Positions 1 through 7,077 of a stretch of 10,191 nucleotides of DNA are shown piece by piece; position 1 is the stretch's first letter, and every line of letters starts with the position of its first letter. The position numbers and the translations under genes are program-made. The notes below the pieces were generated by a model. The model was not told the origin of the DNA. It did not search any database and saw nothing but the letters and a program-made list of their open reading frames with translations. Source of the DNA: Verrucomicrobiota bacterium (lineage in GTDB: Bacteria > Verrucomicrobiota > Verrucomicrobiia > Verrucomicrobiales > Akkermansiaceae); assembly GCA_026397695.1 (NCBI GenBank), contig JAPLUJ010000490.1:594-10784 (forward strand). Direction: 5' to 3'.

Positions 1-2186
1 AAGGTCACCGGCGCGGGCGTGCCCGCACCAAAGCCAGCTACCGTCGGGTCGGTGATCAGGCGGAAAAGTTCGTCGTAGTCGCTGGCTCCATCGCCGTCGG
101 TGTCCTTGGAATTCGGATCCGTCATAGTGAGTTCCAACAGATATCCCCCCTGCTGGTTGGGATTGACAGCCTCCCATTTTTGGGCGCTGGTCAAGCGGCC
201 GCGGGTATAGGTGGGGCTCGCGATGTTGGGCTCGCCGGTCCCCCAATTGGATAACGGGGCAGGCGGGAGTGCGAGCAGGCCGGGGTTAGTCCCGTCTAAC
301 CACTTCCACGTGGTGTCGAGGTAGGCACCGATCCAGAGCGGATAGGGCACCGTGCGCTCGGGCAGCGCCATCACTCCATCGCGTTGCCACAAAGTGATGG
401 CAGTCTGCATCAGGCTAAACTCCGACTTGAGCGGCGGCAGTGGGGGGGGGGCGATGGTCGCCAGTTTGCCGCCACGCCGTTTTGCATCCGCAACCGCCTG
501 GTCATAGGTGAAAGCCCCTGGAATCACGTAGAACGGGCCCATCTCGGAGCCGCCTTTGATCCCGTCACCATCGGCATCGGCATTGGTCGGGTTGAGCAAT
601 TGATAGCGGCGGACCCGCAGTGAATTGCTCGAAAGTTTTTCACCCGTTTCGAGCATCCAGAGTGCGGGGTCCTGGGTTAAGGGGAACGGCGAGAACGCCT
701 GAGAGCCACGCAACGGGCCCGGGTAAATGGCATTGGGATCCGTGGCGTCGGCGACAACCTTGACTTCGGTGACGGTGAGGGCCCCGGTGGTCGCATTACG
801 CCCGTAGTGTTTGACCATCACCTGCGGCATGGTGCCGTTAGGGAGGACCGCAGTTAGAGCGTTTTGCCAGACTATCACTTCGCCCGGGGTGACAAACAAG
901 GGACGTCCCCAAGTCATGTCATTCGTGACCGGGGACGGATTGGTCGCCCACGCCGGGGTCGGGTCGCTCTTCCACTTGCTGATCCGCGAGAAATTGGTCG
1001 TCGCCACCCGCTCCCACTGGTCGTAGCCGGGTCCATTGTGGAGCCAGATGACGCCATGGTTGGTTTGGTCGCGCAGAGCGATGGATTCGGAACCCGGAGT
1101 GACATTGATCCGGGTGACCGCCACGTCCATGCCGAAACCTTGCGGGAACGTGGCCAGCGGGAACGTGGCCTTATAAAGGAAAACCGCAACGTTGCCCGAC
1201 AGTCTGAACACGCACAGGTTGATGGGCAAGGCTGCGGTCGGCACGTTTCTATCCTGGGTGACAAACACCGGCTCGACGCCCTTCTGGTTGAAATTCGGCA
1301 GTTGCATCACTTCACCCACGGTGACTCCCGCCGGAAACGGCAGTGTGATCGCAGGCTGGATCTGCAAGTCATCGGAACCCGGGGTACGACTGAAACTGTA
1401 GAGCGTCGTCTGCGTCGAGGCGGTAGTTAGATCATTTCTTGCCAAACCGAACACAAAACGTGACGCGGAAATTTCGACCGGGCGGATGATTGTGTTGGGG
1501 GCCGCCAAAGGAAAAGGAGCAGCCGTCAACTCCTGGACTGTGCCGTCATTGCGGATCCAGACGTACGTGTCGCCAGTGCGTGCCACCTGTGAACCGTCCG
1601 CAGAGACGGTGATCGTCTCTTCAAAGCCAGTGGCATAAGTATTGAGAAGTTTCAGGGGTTGCGGCGCCGACGCATCGAAATTCATCTGATGAATCGTGCC
1701 GTCGGTGCACACCAGAATGTAAGGGGATGAGGTGGTGGTGATGATCGCGGTCTCGAGAGGAATTCCCGTCACCGACACTGCCGTTTCGCGGAGCACTCCC
1801 GACGCGGAATCCACTCTGAAATAGGTGATATGCTTGCCGGTGACCGTACCGTACGCGTCACGCCAGACGATGCACGCGGAATTGGAAACGAAGAGCGGCT
1901 TGGAGAATTGAGTGTTGGGGAGCAAGCGATAAACGCCGTCGGACGTGCGCCAGAGGATCACGCCGGAGGCCTCGAGGATCGCGGCTGAGCCGTCATCGCC
2001 GTAGCGGTTGAGATCGCTCTTGTTGCCAAACGGTGAGTAAGGTGTTTGGACCGCCACATCGCGTCGATCAGCATTGTGGAGTTCCGCATAGTAAGATTGC
2101 GTGTTGATCTGGGCGTGAGCCGCAAGACCGAACATCCAAGAAGCGACAAATGCTAGGCAAGACGGGATTTTCAGGAACCGTTTCAT
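1..2186 (-). CDS. Secreted C-type-lectin-like protein with calcium-binding repeats, C-terminus outside window
   Basis: The minus-strand frame is open from the ATG at 2184-2186 to the left edge, giving 728 codons without a stop. The N-terminus is a signal peptide: a KRFLK basic start, a hydrophobic core and an AHA|Q cleavage site near residue 25. Residues about 30-530 are beta-rich and unrecognised, with phrases such as VSADGSQVARTGD and WIRNDGT that recall propeller-like repeats. Near residue 537 there is an Asp-rich DADGDG motif of the thrombospondin-3/dockerin-like calcium type. Residues about 547-685 look like a C-type-lectin-like domain: an aromatic start, GGKLATI, WIGAY, WLDGT, NWGTGEPN and GGYLLEL in the expected order. 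A second calcium motif, DTDGDGASDYDE, follows near residue 695. The protein is probably exported and may bind glycans or attach to a surface; the ligand is unknown. No Shine-Dalgarno sequence precedes the start. Confidence is high for the gene and the domain, low for its role. Confidence 0.9.
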   Translation of the reverse strand, partial: MKRFLKIPSCLAFVASWMFGLAAHAQINTQSYYAELHNADRRDVAVQTPYSPFGNKSDLNRYGDDGSAAILEASGVILWRTSDGVYRLLPNTQFSKPLFVSNSACIVWRDAYGTVTGKHITYFRVDSASGVLRETAVSVTGIPLETAIITTTSSPYILVCTDGTIHQMNFDASAPQPLKLLNTYATGFEETITVSADGSQVARTGDTYVWIRNDGTVQELTAAPFPLAAPNTIIRPVEISASRFVFGLARNDLTTASTQTTLYSFSRTPGSDDLQIQPAITLPFPAGVTVGEVMQLPNFNQKGVEPVFVTQDRNVPTAALPINLCVFRLSGNVAVFLYKATFPLATFPQGFGMDVAVTRINVTPGSESIALRDQTNHGVIWLHNGPGYDQWERVATTNFSRISKWKSDPTPAWATNPSPVTNDMTWGRPLFVTPGEVIVWQNALTAVLPNGTMPQVMVKHYGRNATTGALTVTEVKVVADATDPNAIYPGPLRGSQAFSPFPLTQDPALWMLETGEKLSSNSLRVRRYQLLNPTNADADGDGIKGGSEMGPFYVIPGAFTYDQAVADAKRRGGKLATIAPPPLPPLKSEFSLMQTAITLWQRDGVMALPERTVPYPLWIGAYLDTTWKWLDGTNPGLLALPPAPLSNWGTGEPNIASPTYTRGRLTSAQKWEAVNPNQQGGYLLELTMTDPNSKDTDGDGASDYDELFRLITDPTVAGFGAGTPAPVT
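442..451. repeat. Ten-base G/C homopolymer inside the lectin-like gene
   Basis: The plus strand has ten consecutive G, so the coding (minus) strand has ten C. It encodes a Pro-Pro-Pro stretch just after the GGKLATIA segment of the lectin-like domain, near residue 580. The reading frame is intact with ten bases. Tracts of this length can slip during replication, so a one-base change would remove the rest of the domain and everything after it. Confidence 0.9.
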
Positions 2187-2227
2187 AAGGTGCGAGCAGG
2201 GTGTTGCCGGATGCCACCCCCCGCAAG

Positions 2228-2256
2228 AAAAAAAAAATATTTGTGCCGCAGGCCAA
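2228..2256 (-). terminator. Possible rho-independent terminator with T10 tail
   Basis: Read on the minus strand, a small hairpin (TTGGCC, loop TGC, GGC-CAA with one bulged A) at 2256-2241 is followed by ATA and then ten T. This is the order expected of an intrinsic terminator. It lies about 120 nt downstream of the stop of the minus-strand membrane-protein gene at 2376 and before the lectin-like gene. The stem is short, so it may work together with the larger inverted repeat just upstream. The A10 run on the plus strand is also a slippage-prone tract upstream of the start at 2186. Confidence 0.4.
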
Positions 2257-2277
2257 CCATGGCGGGCACTCCCATGA

Positions 2278-2335
2278 ACACGCCGGCCTCTGCGCCTGCT
2301 GCCCTGGTGGGCAGGGCCGCTGCTGGCCGGCGTGT
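2278..2335. repeat. Nested inverted repeat between two minus-strand genes
   Basis: The outer arms ACACGCCGGCC (2278-2288) and GGCCGGCGTGT (2325-2335) are perfect 11-bp reverse complements. Inside them a second perfect hairpin, CTGCCC (2299-2304), loop TGGT, GGGCAG (2309-2314), can form. Together they would fold into a GC-rich two-tier stem of 58 nt. It sits 41 nt past the stop codon of the membrane-protein gene. It could be a 3' end stabiliser, part of a compound terminator with the T10 run, or a dispersed palindromic repeat. Confidence 0.65.
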
Positions 2336-2375
2336 CGTGTTCGCCAAAAGCCGGACGCGACGTCCTGCACCCTGA

Positions 2376-3008
2376 TCACGGGTCGGCCGGCAGTTTTCCG
2401 ACGGCCCCACGCCACGCGGCAAGATCCTCGCCGAGATCCTCGTCACAAAGGCCCTTCAATTGGGCGAGCACCTCTGCGCGCGCATCGCCCGCCGCATTCT
2501 CCAGCAGCAAGACCAACAGCTCGCCTTGCAAGCGGAGCGGGCGGTTGAGCGCCTCGGCGAGCAGGCGCATCCGCACCTCGTCAGGCTGGATGCGGCGTCC
2601 GGCGAGCTCGCGGAGCAACGCCGGATGGTCGTTGGGAACGAGATGGAGTACATGGTCCAACGCCTCCAGACGTTCCGGCAGCGGCCGTCCGGCATCCTCG
2701 ACGATGCGCCGCAAGCCGTCCGCAGCCTCCGCGTCGCTCAATGCGGAGTCGCCCACCAATGCGGCCACGGCGTCCGAGGCGCTGGCTGCGGGCGCATTCC
2801 CGCCGCGTTGCGGGCGTTTCGCGCGAGTACGGGATGGCAGGTCCGGCGTGGCGGGCGCATCCCGTACTCCTGCGGACCCACCAACCGTCGCCGCAGCGGG
2901 CGATGCTGCACGCGTGTTCTGACGCGCAACCCATCCGACCACCGCCAACCCTAACAGGCACACCAGCCCTAACAGCAGAAGGGTCGCGGTTTTCGGCAGC
3001 TTGTCCAT
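2376..3008 (-). CDS. Small membrane-anchored protein of unknown function
   Basis: This is a 210-residue protein if started at the ATG at 3006-3008. A GTG 15 codons upstream (3051-3053) is possible, but the residues it adds precede a clean signal anchor, so I prefer the ATG. MDKLPK is followed by one strongly hydrophobic segment at residues about 8-27. A low-complexity Ala/Pro/Arg linker follows to about residue 80, and then a helical C-terminal domain rich in Leu, Ala, Asp and Glu that may fold as HEAT-like helix pairs. There is no lipobox at the Cys in the hydrophobic segment, and no catalytic motif is visible. The likely topology is one N-terminal membrane anchor with the helical domain outside the cytoplasm. 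I do not recognise the family. It is divergent from hypA across a 270-nt gap and is not obviously linked to hydrogenase maturation. Confidence 0.7.
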   Translation of the reverse strand: MDKLPKTATLLLLGLVCLLGLAVVGWVARQNTRAASPAAATVGGSAGVRDAPATPDLPSRTRAKRPQRGGNAPAASASDAVAALVGDSALSDAEAADGLRRIVEDAGRPLPERLEALDHVLHLVPNDHPALLRELAGRRIQPDEVRMRLLAEALNRPLRLQGELLVLLLENAAGDARAEVLAQLKGLCDEDLGEDLAAWRGAVGKLPADP

Positions 3009-3053
3009 ACGATGCGGACGATGAAATCCGGCCTCAGATGGCGTGACCGTCAC

Positions 3054-3165
3054 CGCTTGTCAAGCGCCCGCTCCGTCGGACGACACCAGGCAGGGACTTT
3101 CCTGCCCTCGCTGCGCTCAGGCCATGTGTTAACCGGACAGCATTGGCCGGAACGGCAGTGTTCCG
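3054..3165. repeat. Three short perfect inverted repeats upstream of hypA
   Basis: Three dyads lie in the divergent gap: CGCTTG/CAAGCG at 3054-3066 (1-nt centre), GGCAGG/CCTGCC at 3089-3106 (6-nt loop) and CGGAAC/GTTCCG at 3148-3165 (6-nt loop). A looser pairing of ATCGCAA (3186-3192) with TTGCGAT (3245-3251) could enclose the remaining leader. They could be operators or leader hairpins for hypA, or parts of a dispersed repeat. No convincing -35/-10 promoter pair was found in the 270-nt gap (3009-3278). Confidence 0.5.
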
Positions 3166-3278
3166 ATGGGGCATCTCCGCTTCGAATCGCAAAAACCAAG
3201 CTTGCTTTGCTTGTTGGCCGCGTTGCTCTCGACACTTCTTTGGCTTGCGATATCCCGAGTGATGCCTATTCCAGCCCG

Positions 3279-3623
3279 ATGCACGAGGTAGCCATCAGCG
3301 AAGCGCTGCTCGAGCAGCTTGCCTCCTTGGTCGAGCAGCATGGCTGGTCGCGCCTGCGCCGGGTGTGGGTCCGGCTGGGGTTGCTCTCGGGCGTCGTGCC
3401 CGAGGCGCTCGAGTTTGCCTTCTCCGCGATGTCGCCCGGCACGCCCGCTGCGGGGGCCGAGTTGGTGTTAGAGACCGAGCCCGGGTATTTTGACTGTGCC
3501 GTCTGCGGCGAACTCGAACTGGATCGCGTGGATTTCACTTGTCCGCAGTGCGGCGGGCCGTTGCAATTGGTGCGGGCCGGTCGGGAGCTGTTTGTTTCCG
3601 GGGTTGAGCCCATGGATCCCTGA
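3279..3623 (+). CDS. hypA: Hydrogenase/urease nickel incorporation protein HypA
   Basis: HypA is a small cytoplasmic nickel metallochaperone that, with HypB, inserts nickel into the large subunit of [NiFe] hydrogenases. The 114-residue product has the usual family length. It starts with the diagnostic MHE, where the N-terminal amine and His2 bind nickel. The structural zinc site is present as two CxxC pairs, C73/C76 and C88/C91. The frame is open upstream to 3012, but that extension is Arg/Ser-rich and unlike the family. The MHE motif fixes the start at 3279 even though no Shine-Dalgarno sequence is visible. hypB begins 21 nt after the stop codon, so the two are almost certainly co-transcribed. 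Confidence 0.96.
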   Translation: MHEVAISEALLEQLASLVEQHGWSRLRRVWVRLGLLSGVVPEALEFAFSAMSPGTPAAGAELVLETEPGYFDCAVCGELELDRVDFTCPQCGGPLQLVRAGRELFVSGVEPMDP

Positions 3624-3644
3624 ACCCACCACGATTGCCTGACC

Positions 3645-4484
3645 ATGTGCGACCACTGCGGCTGCGACCAGAACGATCATTTCCATGTGCACCCCGGACC
3701 CGGCGCGGGCGCAGGTCACGCGCACCATCACCACGATCCGGTGCATTCCCACCATGAGCATGCCCATGCAGCGGACGCCGATTGGCACGCTCACCGCGCG
3801 CAAGACGGCACGGTGAGCTGGCACCGCCATGTTGCTAACGACCCGCAGCCCATCCTTGCGGCCAACCAGCGCGAAGCGGAGCGCAACCGCGAGGCATTCC
3901 AGGCGCGGGGTATCGTCGCTCTCAATCTCGTTTCGTCCCCCGGCTCGGGCAAAACCACGCTCCTGCGGGCAACGCTGGAACGGCTGCAGGCACGCGTCGG
4001 CTGCGCGGTGGTGGTGGGCGATTTGGAAACCCAGGCGGATGCCGAGGCGCTGCGTCCGAGCGGTGCGCCGGTAGTCCAGATCACCACCGGAACCGTCTGC
4101 CATCTCGATGCCCGGATGGTGGCCGCCGCCGTGGACACGCTGCCCAAGGATGGTGTGCGGCTGCTCTTCATCGAAAATGTCGGCAACCTCGTATGCCCGG
4201 CTTCCTTCGATCTGGGCGAGGCCCACCGCATCGTCCTGTTAGCCACCACCGAGGGCGAAAACAAGCCGCTCAAATATCCACCGATTTTCCATGGCGCCCG
4301 CGCCGTGGTCATCACCAAGACCGATCTAACTGAACCGGCAGGCTTCCAACTCGAACAGGCCCGCCATGCCATCGCCCAGGTCGCTCCCCAAGCGGAAATT
4401 TTCGAGCTTTCCTCCCGCACCGGTGCCGGCCTCGACGCATGGATCGCCTTCCTCGACCGCCTGCTCGTTGCGCATGGACCATGA
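3645..4484 (+). CDS. hypB: Hydrogenase nickel incorporation GTPase HypB
   Basis: HypB is a SIMIBI-class GTPase that hands nickel to HypA and the hydrogenase large subunit. The 279-residue protein opens with MCDHCGC, which carries the CxxCGC high-affinity nickel motif. A histidine-rich segment to about residue 62 follows, with 18 His in total and runs such as HAHHHH, so it may also store nickel. The GTPase domain begins near residue 85: a P-loop SSPGSGKTT at 97-105, the TGTVCHLDA metal-site motif near 148-156, ENVGNLVCPASFDLGE at 177-192, NKPLKYP near 206-212 and the base-recognition ITKTDL near 223-228. All family landmarks are intact. It lies between hypA and hypF, followed by a 175-nt gap rich in palindromes that may separate or modulate expression of hypF. 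Confidence 0.97.
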   Translation: MCDHCGCDQNDHFHVHPGPGAGAGHAHHHHDPVHSHHEHAHAADADWHAHRAQDGTVSWHRHVANDPQPILAANQREAERNREAFQARGIVALNLVSSPGSGKTTLLRATLERLQARVGCAVVVGDLETQADAEALRPSGAPVVQITTGTVCHLDARMVAAAVDTLPKDGVRLLFIENVGNLVCPASFDLGEAHRIVLLATTEGENKPLKYPPIFHGARAVVITKTDLTEPAGFQLEQARHAIAQVAPQAEIFELSSRTGAGLDAWIAFLDRLLVAHGP

Positions 4485-4517
4485 TCACTCATCCCGCAAT
4501 GGCAATTCACAGGTGGC

Positions 4518-4536
4518 GCGCTCTCGCTGAGAGCGC
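4518..4536. repeat. Perfect 8-bp stem, 3-nt loop palindrome after hypB
   Basis: GCGCTCTC, loop GCT, GAGAGCGC forms a perfect hairpin 34 nt downstream of the hypB stop codon. No T-run follows it on either strand, so it is not a classical intrinsic terminator. It has the same stem and loop size as the hairpin at 4617-4635. Confidence 0.75.
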
Positions 4537-4562
4537 AGGCCAATGCGCCGTCAATGATTCAC

Positions 4563-4572
4563 CCATGCATGG
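4563..4572. repeat. 10-bp perfect palindrome CCATGCATGG
   Basis: An uninterrupted 10-bp palindrome sits midway between the two 8-bp hairpins in the hypB-hypF gap. It is too tight to form an RNA hairpin. It could be a binding site for a dimeric regulator, or chance within a palindrome-rich segment. Confidence 0.4.
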
Positions 4573-4601
4573 ACTTCCAGGCATCCTTTGGCCTGCTCTT
4601 G

Positions 4602-4645
4602 GTCCACCCTTGGACTGCGGCCTCATCGAGGCCGCGCTACCTTTT
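4602..4645 (+). terminator. Tandem hairpins followed by a short T run before hypF
   Basis: GTCCA/TGGAC (4602-4606 and 4611-4615, 4-nt loop) is directly followed by GCGGCCTC, loop ATC, GAGGCCGC (4617-4624 and 4628-4635), a perfect 8-bp stem. Downstream comes GCTACC and then four T. The geometry fits a weak intrinsic terminator or attenuator between hypB and hypF. It could equally be a copy of a dispersed palindromic repeat. Confidence 0.4.
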
Positions 4646-4659
4646 ACGCGTGAACTCCA

Positions 4660-7065
4660 ATGCCTTGTTGCAAAATGATCATGCAGACCATGCCTTCATC
4701 CCAGACACCCGCCGCTGCGGTCCGCCGCCGCTGGCGCGTGTTTGGCATCGTGCAGGGCGTGGGGTTCCGCCCATGGGTGTGCCGCACCGCCGGACACCTT
4801 GATCTAACTGGCGAGGCCGGCAATGACGCGGCCGGCGTGTGGATCGAGGCGCAAGGCAGCACGCCGGCGCTCGATGAGTTGGAAACGCTGCTGCGCCATG
4901 CCCCGCCCCCGGCACGCGTCGTGGCGGTCGAGGAGGAACAACCGGCATCCGCCGCCAATCCGTTAGACCACAGCTTCCGTATCGCGCCGAGCCGGTTGGG
5001 CGGCGTGGGTGGCTCCGCGCTCGCACCGGATCTGGCGCCGTGCCCGGATTGCCGCCGCGAACTGCTCGACCCGCATGACCGCCGTTATGCCTATCCGTTC
5101 CTGGCCTGTGCCCGTTGCGGACCGCGTTTCACCATCACCGAGGCTCTGCCCTACGACCGCGCCCGCACCGCGTTGGACGCGTTTCCGCTCTGCCCGCAAT
5201 GCGCGGCCGAATACACCAACCCCGGCGACCGGCGGTTCCACGCCGAGGCCATCGCCTGCCCACACTGCGGCCCGCGCTTGCATGCTCTAACATCAGATGG
5301 CAAACTGTTAGCGGAAACCCACGCGGCCATCGACGCTGCGATCAACGCGCTGGAAGACGGCAAAATCGTCGCGGTGCAGGCGACCGGCGGCTTCCAGTTA
5401 TGGGTGGATGCCACCCGCCCCGCCGCCGTGGCCCGCCTGCGCGAACGCAAGCACCGCGAGGCCAAACCGCTGGCCGTCATGGTGCGCGGTCTGGCGGCGG
5501 CCCGGCATCTGGCCGATCTAACACCCGCAGAGGAGGAACTTCTAACAATTGCCGCGGCGCCGATCGTTCTCGTGTCCGCACGGGCGGACTCACCGTTGGC
5601 AGCGGCGGTGGCACCCGGCTGCACCACGGTGGGCCTGTGTTTGCCTGCCTCACCTCTGCAAATCCTCCTGTGCGAGGCGTTTCCCCGCCCGGTCGTCGCC
5701 ACCAGTGGCAACCTCAGCGACGAACCGCTCTGCTTCGATCCGGCGGAGGCCATCTCACGCCTCGGCCAGGTGGCTGACTTGCTGTTAGTCCATGACCGGA
5801 AAATCCCGCAACCCGCCGACGACTCGGTGGTGCGCATGGCCGCCGGCCGGCCGCGCATGGTGCGCCGCGCCCGCGGTTATGCCCCGGCACCGGTGCGGCT
5901 GCCACAGGCGGTGGCCTGCCCCGGACTGGCCGTGGGCGGCCAGGTGAAAGGCTCGCTCGCACTTGTTAGAGAACGCGATCTGGTGCTGAGCCCGCACTTG
6001 GGCGATCAAGACACGGTGCTCGCCCGCGAGCGTCACGCGGCCACCGCGGTGGCGTTGCAACGCTTGCTGCGGTTGGATCCGCAGTGGGTGGCCTGCGACG
6101 CGCACCCGGATTACGCGTCCTCGCTCACCGCACGCCGCATGCCGCTGCCGCGCTTGGAAGTGCAGCACCACCATGCGCACCTGCTCGCCGTGCTGGCCGA
6201 ACAAACCCACCTGCCTGCCGCGCCCGTGTTAGGCGTGATCTGGGATGGCAGCGGCTACGGACCCGACGGCACCGTCTGGGGCGGTGAATTTCTGCTAGCC
6301 AACGGATCATCCTGCCGCCGCGTCGGCTACCTGCGCCGCTTTGCCCTGCCGGGCGGCGAACATGCCGTGCGCCAACCACGCCGCAGCGCCTTCGCCTGGC
6401 TGTGGGAAACCCTCGGCCCGGAAGTGGCCACCGCCGCCGCCCGCCGCCTCGATCTAACCGCCGGACCGCTGGGCCGACTGTGCGACGGCGCAGCCGGCAC
6501 GCTCCGCACCAGCAGTGCCGGCCGCTTGTTCGATGCCGTGGCGGCCCTCGCCGGACTCTGCCCGGTGGCCCGCTACGAAGGCGAGGCGGCCATGATGTTG
6601 GAAGCTGCCGCCGCGGCGCACCAAGAACCGGCGGTTCCCTATCCGTTTGCCCTCATCCCGGCTGCCGGGGCCACCGCAGCCGACGTCGAACTCGCGGGCG
6701 ATTGCGCCGGCTGGCGGCTGGAGCATCCGCTGTTAGAAGAAGTCCCCGCGTGGGAGATCGATACCGCACCGCTGGCCGATGCCGTCTGGCTGGCGGTTTG
6801 CGCGGGTGTCACGGCCCCGGAAATCGCGGCGCGTTTCCACCGCACACTCACCGCCATCATCGCCGCCGTGGCGCAGCGCGTCGCGCTCACCACGGTGGTG
6901 CTCGGCGGCGGCTGTTTTCAAAATGCCCTCCTGCTAGAAGGCGCGGCGGCGGCGCTCTACGCCCATGGCCACCACGTATTACTCCCTGAACAATTTCCTG
7001 CCAACGACGGCGGCCTCGCAGCCGGACAAGCCTTCGCCGGCGCATGGCTGCACCCGCCACTCTAA
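4660..7065 (+). CDS. hypF: Carbamoyltransferase HypF (hydrogenase maturation)
   Basis: HypF converts carbamoyl phosphate and ATP to a carbamoyl adenylate and passes the carbamoyl group to the C-terminal Cys of HypE, the first step towards the CN ligands of the [NiFe] active site. The 801-residue product has every expected domain. An acylphosphatase-like domain (about 24-110) carries VQGVGFR at 31-37 and the Asn of GND near 55. Two zinc fingers use C128/C131/C150/C153 and C178/C181/C200/C203. The YrdC-like domain (about 225-400) includes LRERK and KPLAVM and ends in RRARGYAP. The Kae1-like domain has the metal-binding HHHAH at 502-506, DGSGYGPDGTVWGGE, GGGCFQN near 749 and PANDGG near 780. The usual KGxGGF motif reads VQATGGF here. 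Start codons at 4675, 4681 and 4690 are also possible; the last begins close to the conserved region. hypC follows after 12 nt. Confidence 0.97.
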   Translation: MPCCKMIMQTMPSSQTPAAAVRRRWRVFGIVQGVGFRPWVCRTAGHLDLTGEAGNDAAGVWIEAQGSTPALDELETLLRHAPPPARVVAVEEEQPASAANPLDHSFRIAPSRLGGVGGSALAPDLAPCPDCRRELLDPHDRRYAYPFLACARCGPRFTITEALPYDRARTALDAFPLCPQCAAEYTNPGDRRFHAEAIACPHCGPRLHALTSDGKLLAETHAAIDAAINALEDGKIVAVQATGGFQLWVDATRPAAVARLRERKHREAKPLAVMVRGLAAARHLADLTPAEEELLTIAAAPIVLVSARADSPLAAAVAPGCTTVGLCLPASPLQILLCEAFPRPVVATSGNLSDEPLCFDPAEAISRLGQVADLLLVHDRKIPQPADDSVVRMAAGRPRMVRRARGYAPAPVRLPQAVACPGLAVGGQVKGSLALVRERDLVLSPHLGDQDTVLARERHAATAVALQRLLRLDPQWVACDAHPDYASSLTARRMPLPRLEVQHHHAHLLAVLAEQTHLPAAPVLGVIWDGSGYGPDGTVWGGEFLLANGSSCRRVGYLRRFALPGGEHAVRQPRRSAFAWLWETLGPEVATAAARRLDLTAGPLGRLCDGAAGTLRTSSAGRLFDAVAALAGLCPVARYEGEAAMMLEAAAAAHQEPAVPYPFALIPAAGATAADVELAGDCAGWRLEHPLLEEVPAWEIDTAPLADAVWLAVCAGVTAPEIAARFHRTLTAIIAAVAQRVALTTVVLGGGCFQNALLLEGAAAALYAHGHHVLLPEQFPANDGGLAAGQAFAGAWLHPPL

Positions 7066-7077
7066 CCATCATGCCCC

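Noticed and set aside
864..1430. Plus-strand open frame of 188 codons opposite the lectin-like gene
   Set aside because: It is antisense to a continuous 728-codon frame with a signal peptide and recognisable domains. Its product is Arg/His/Gly-rich and matches nothing; this is a typical shadow frame in GC-rich DNA.
2332..2922. Plus-strand open frames opposite the membrane-protein gene
   Set aside because: Products are Ser/Arg/Ala-rich low-complexity, while the minus frame gives a clean transmembrane anchor and a helical domain.
3190..3212. Tandem repeat or CRISPR-like unit in the GCTTGCTTTGCTTG segment
   Set aside because: Only two imperfect short units, with no regular spacers; consistent with chance.
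3012..3278. N-terminal extension of hypA
   Set aside because: The frame is open, but HypA needs MHE at its exact N-terminus for nickel binding, and the extension crosses the palindromic leader.
3468..4226. Minus-strand open frame of 252 codons opposite hypA and hypB
   Set aside because: hypA and hypB are unambiguous on the plus strand with all motifs; the antisense product has no recognisable feature.
4485..4659. A small gene between hypB and hypF
   Set aside because: Short frames exist but have no start signal or coding character and run through the hairpins; the segment is better read as non-coding.
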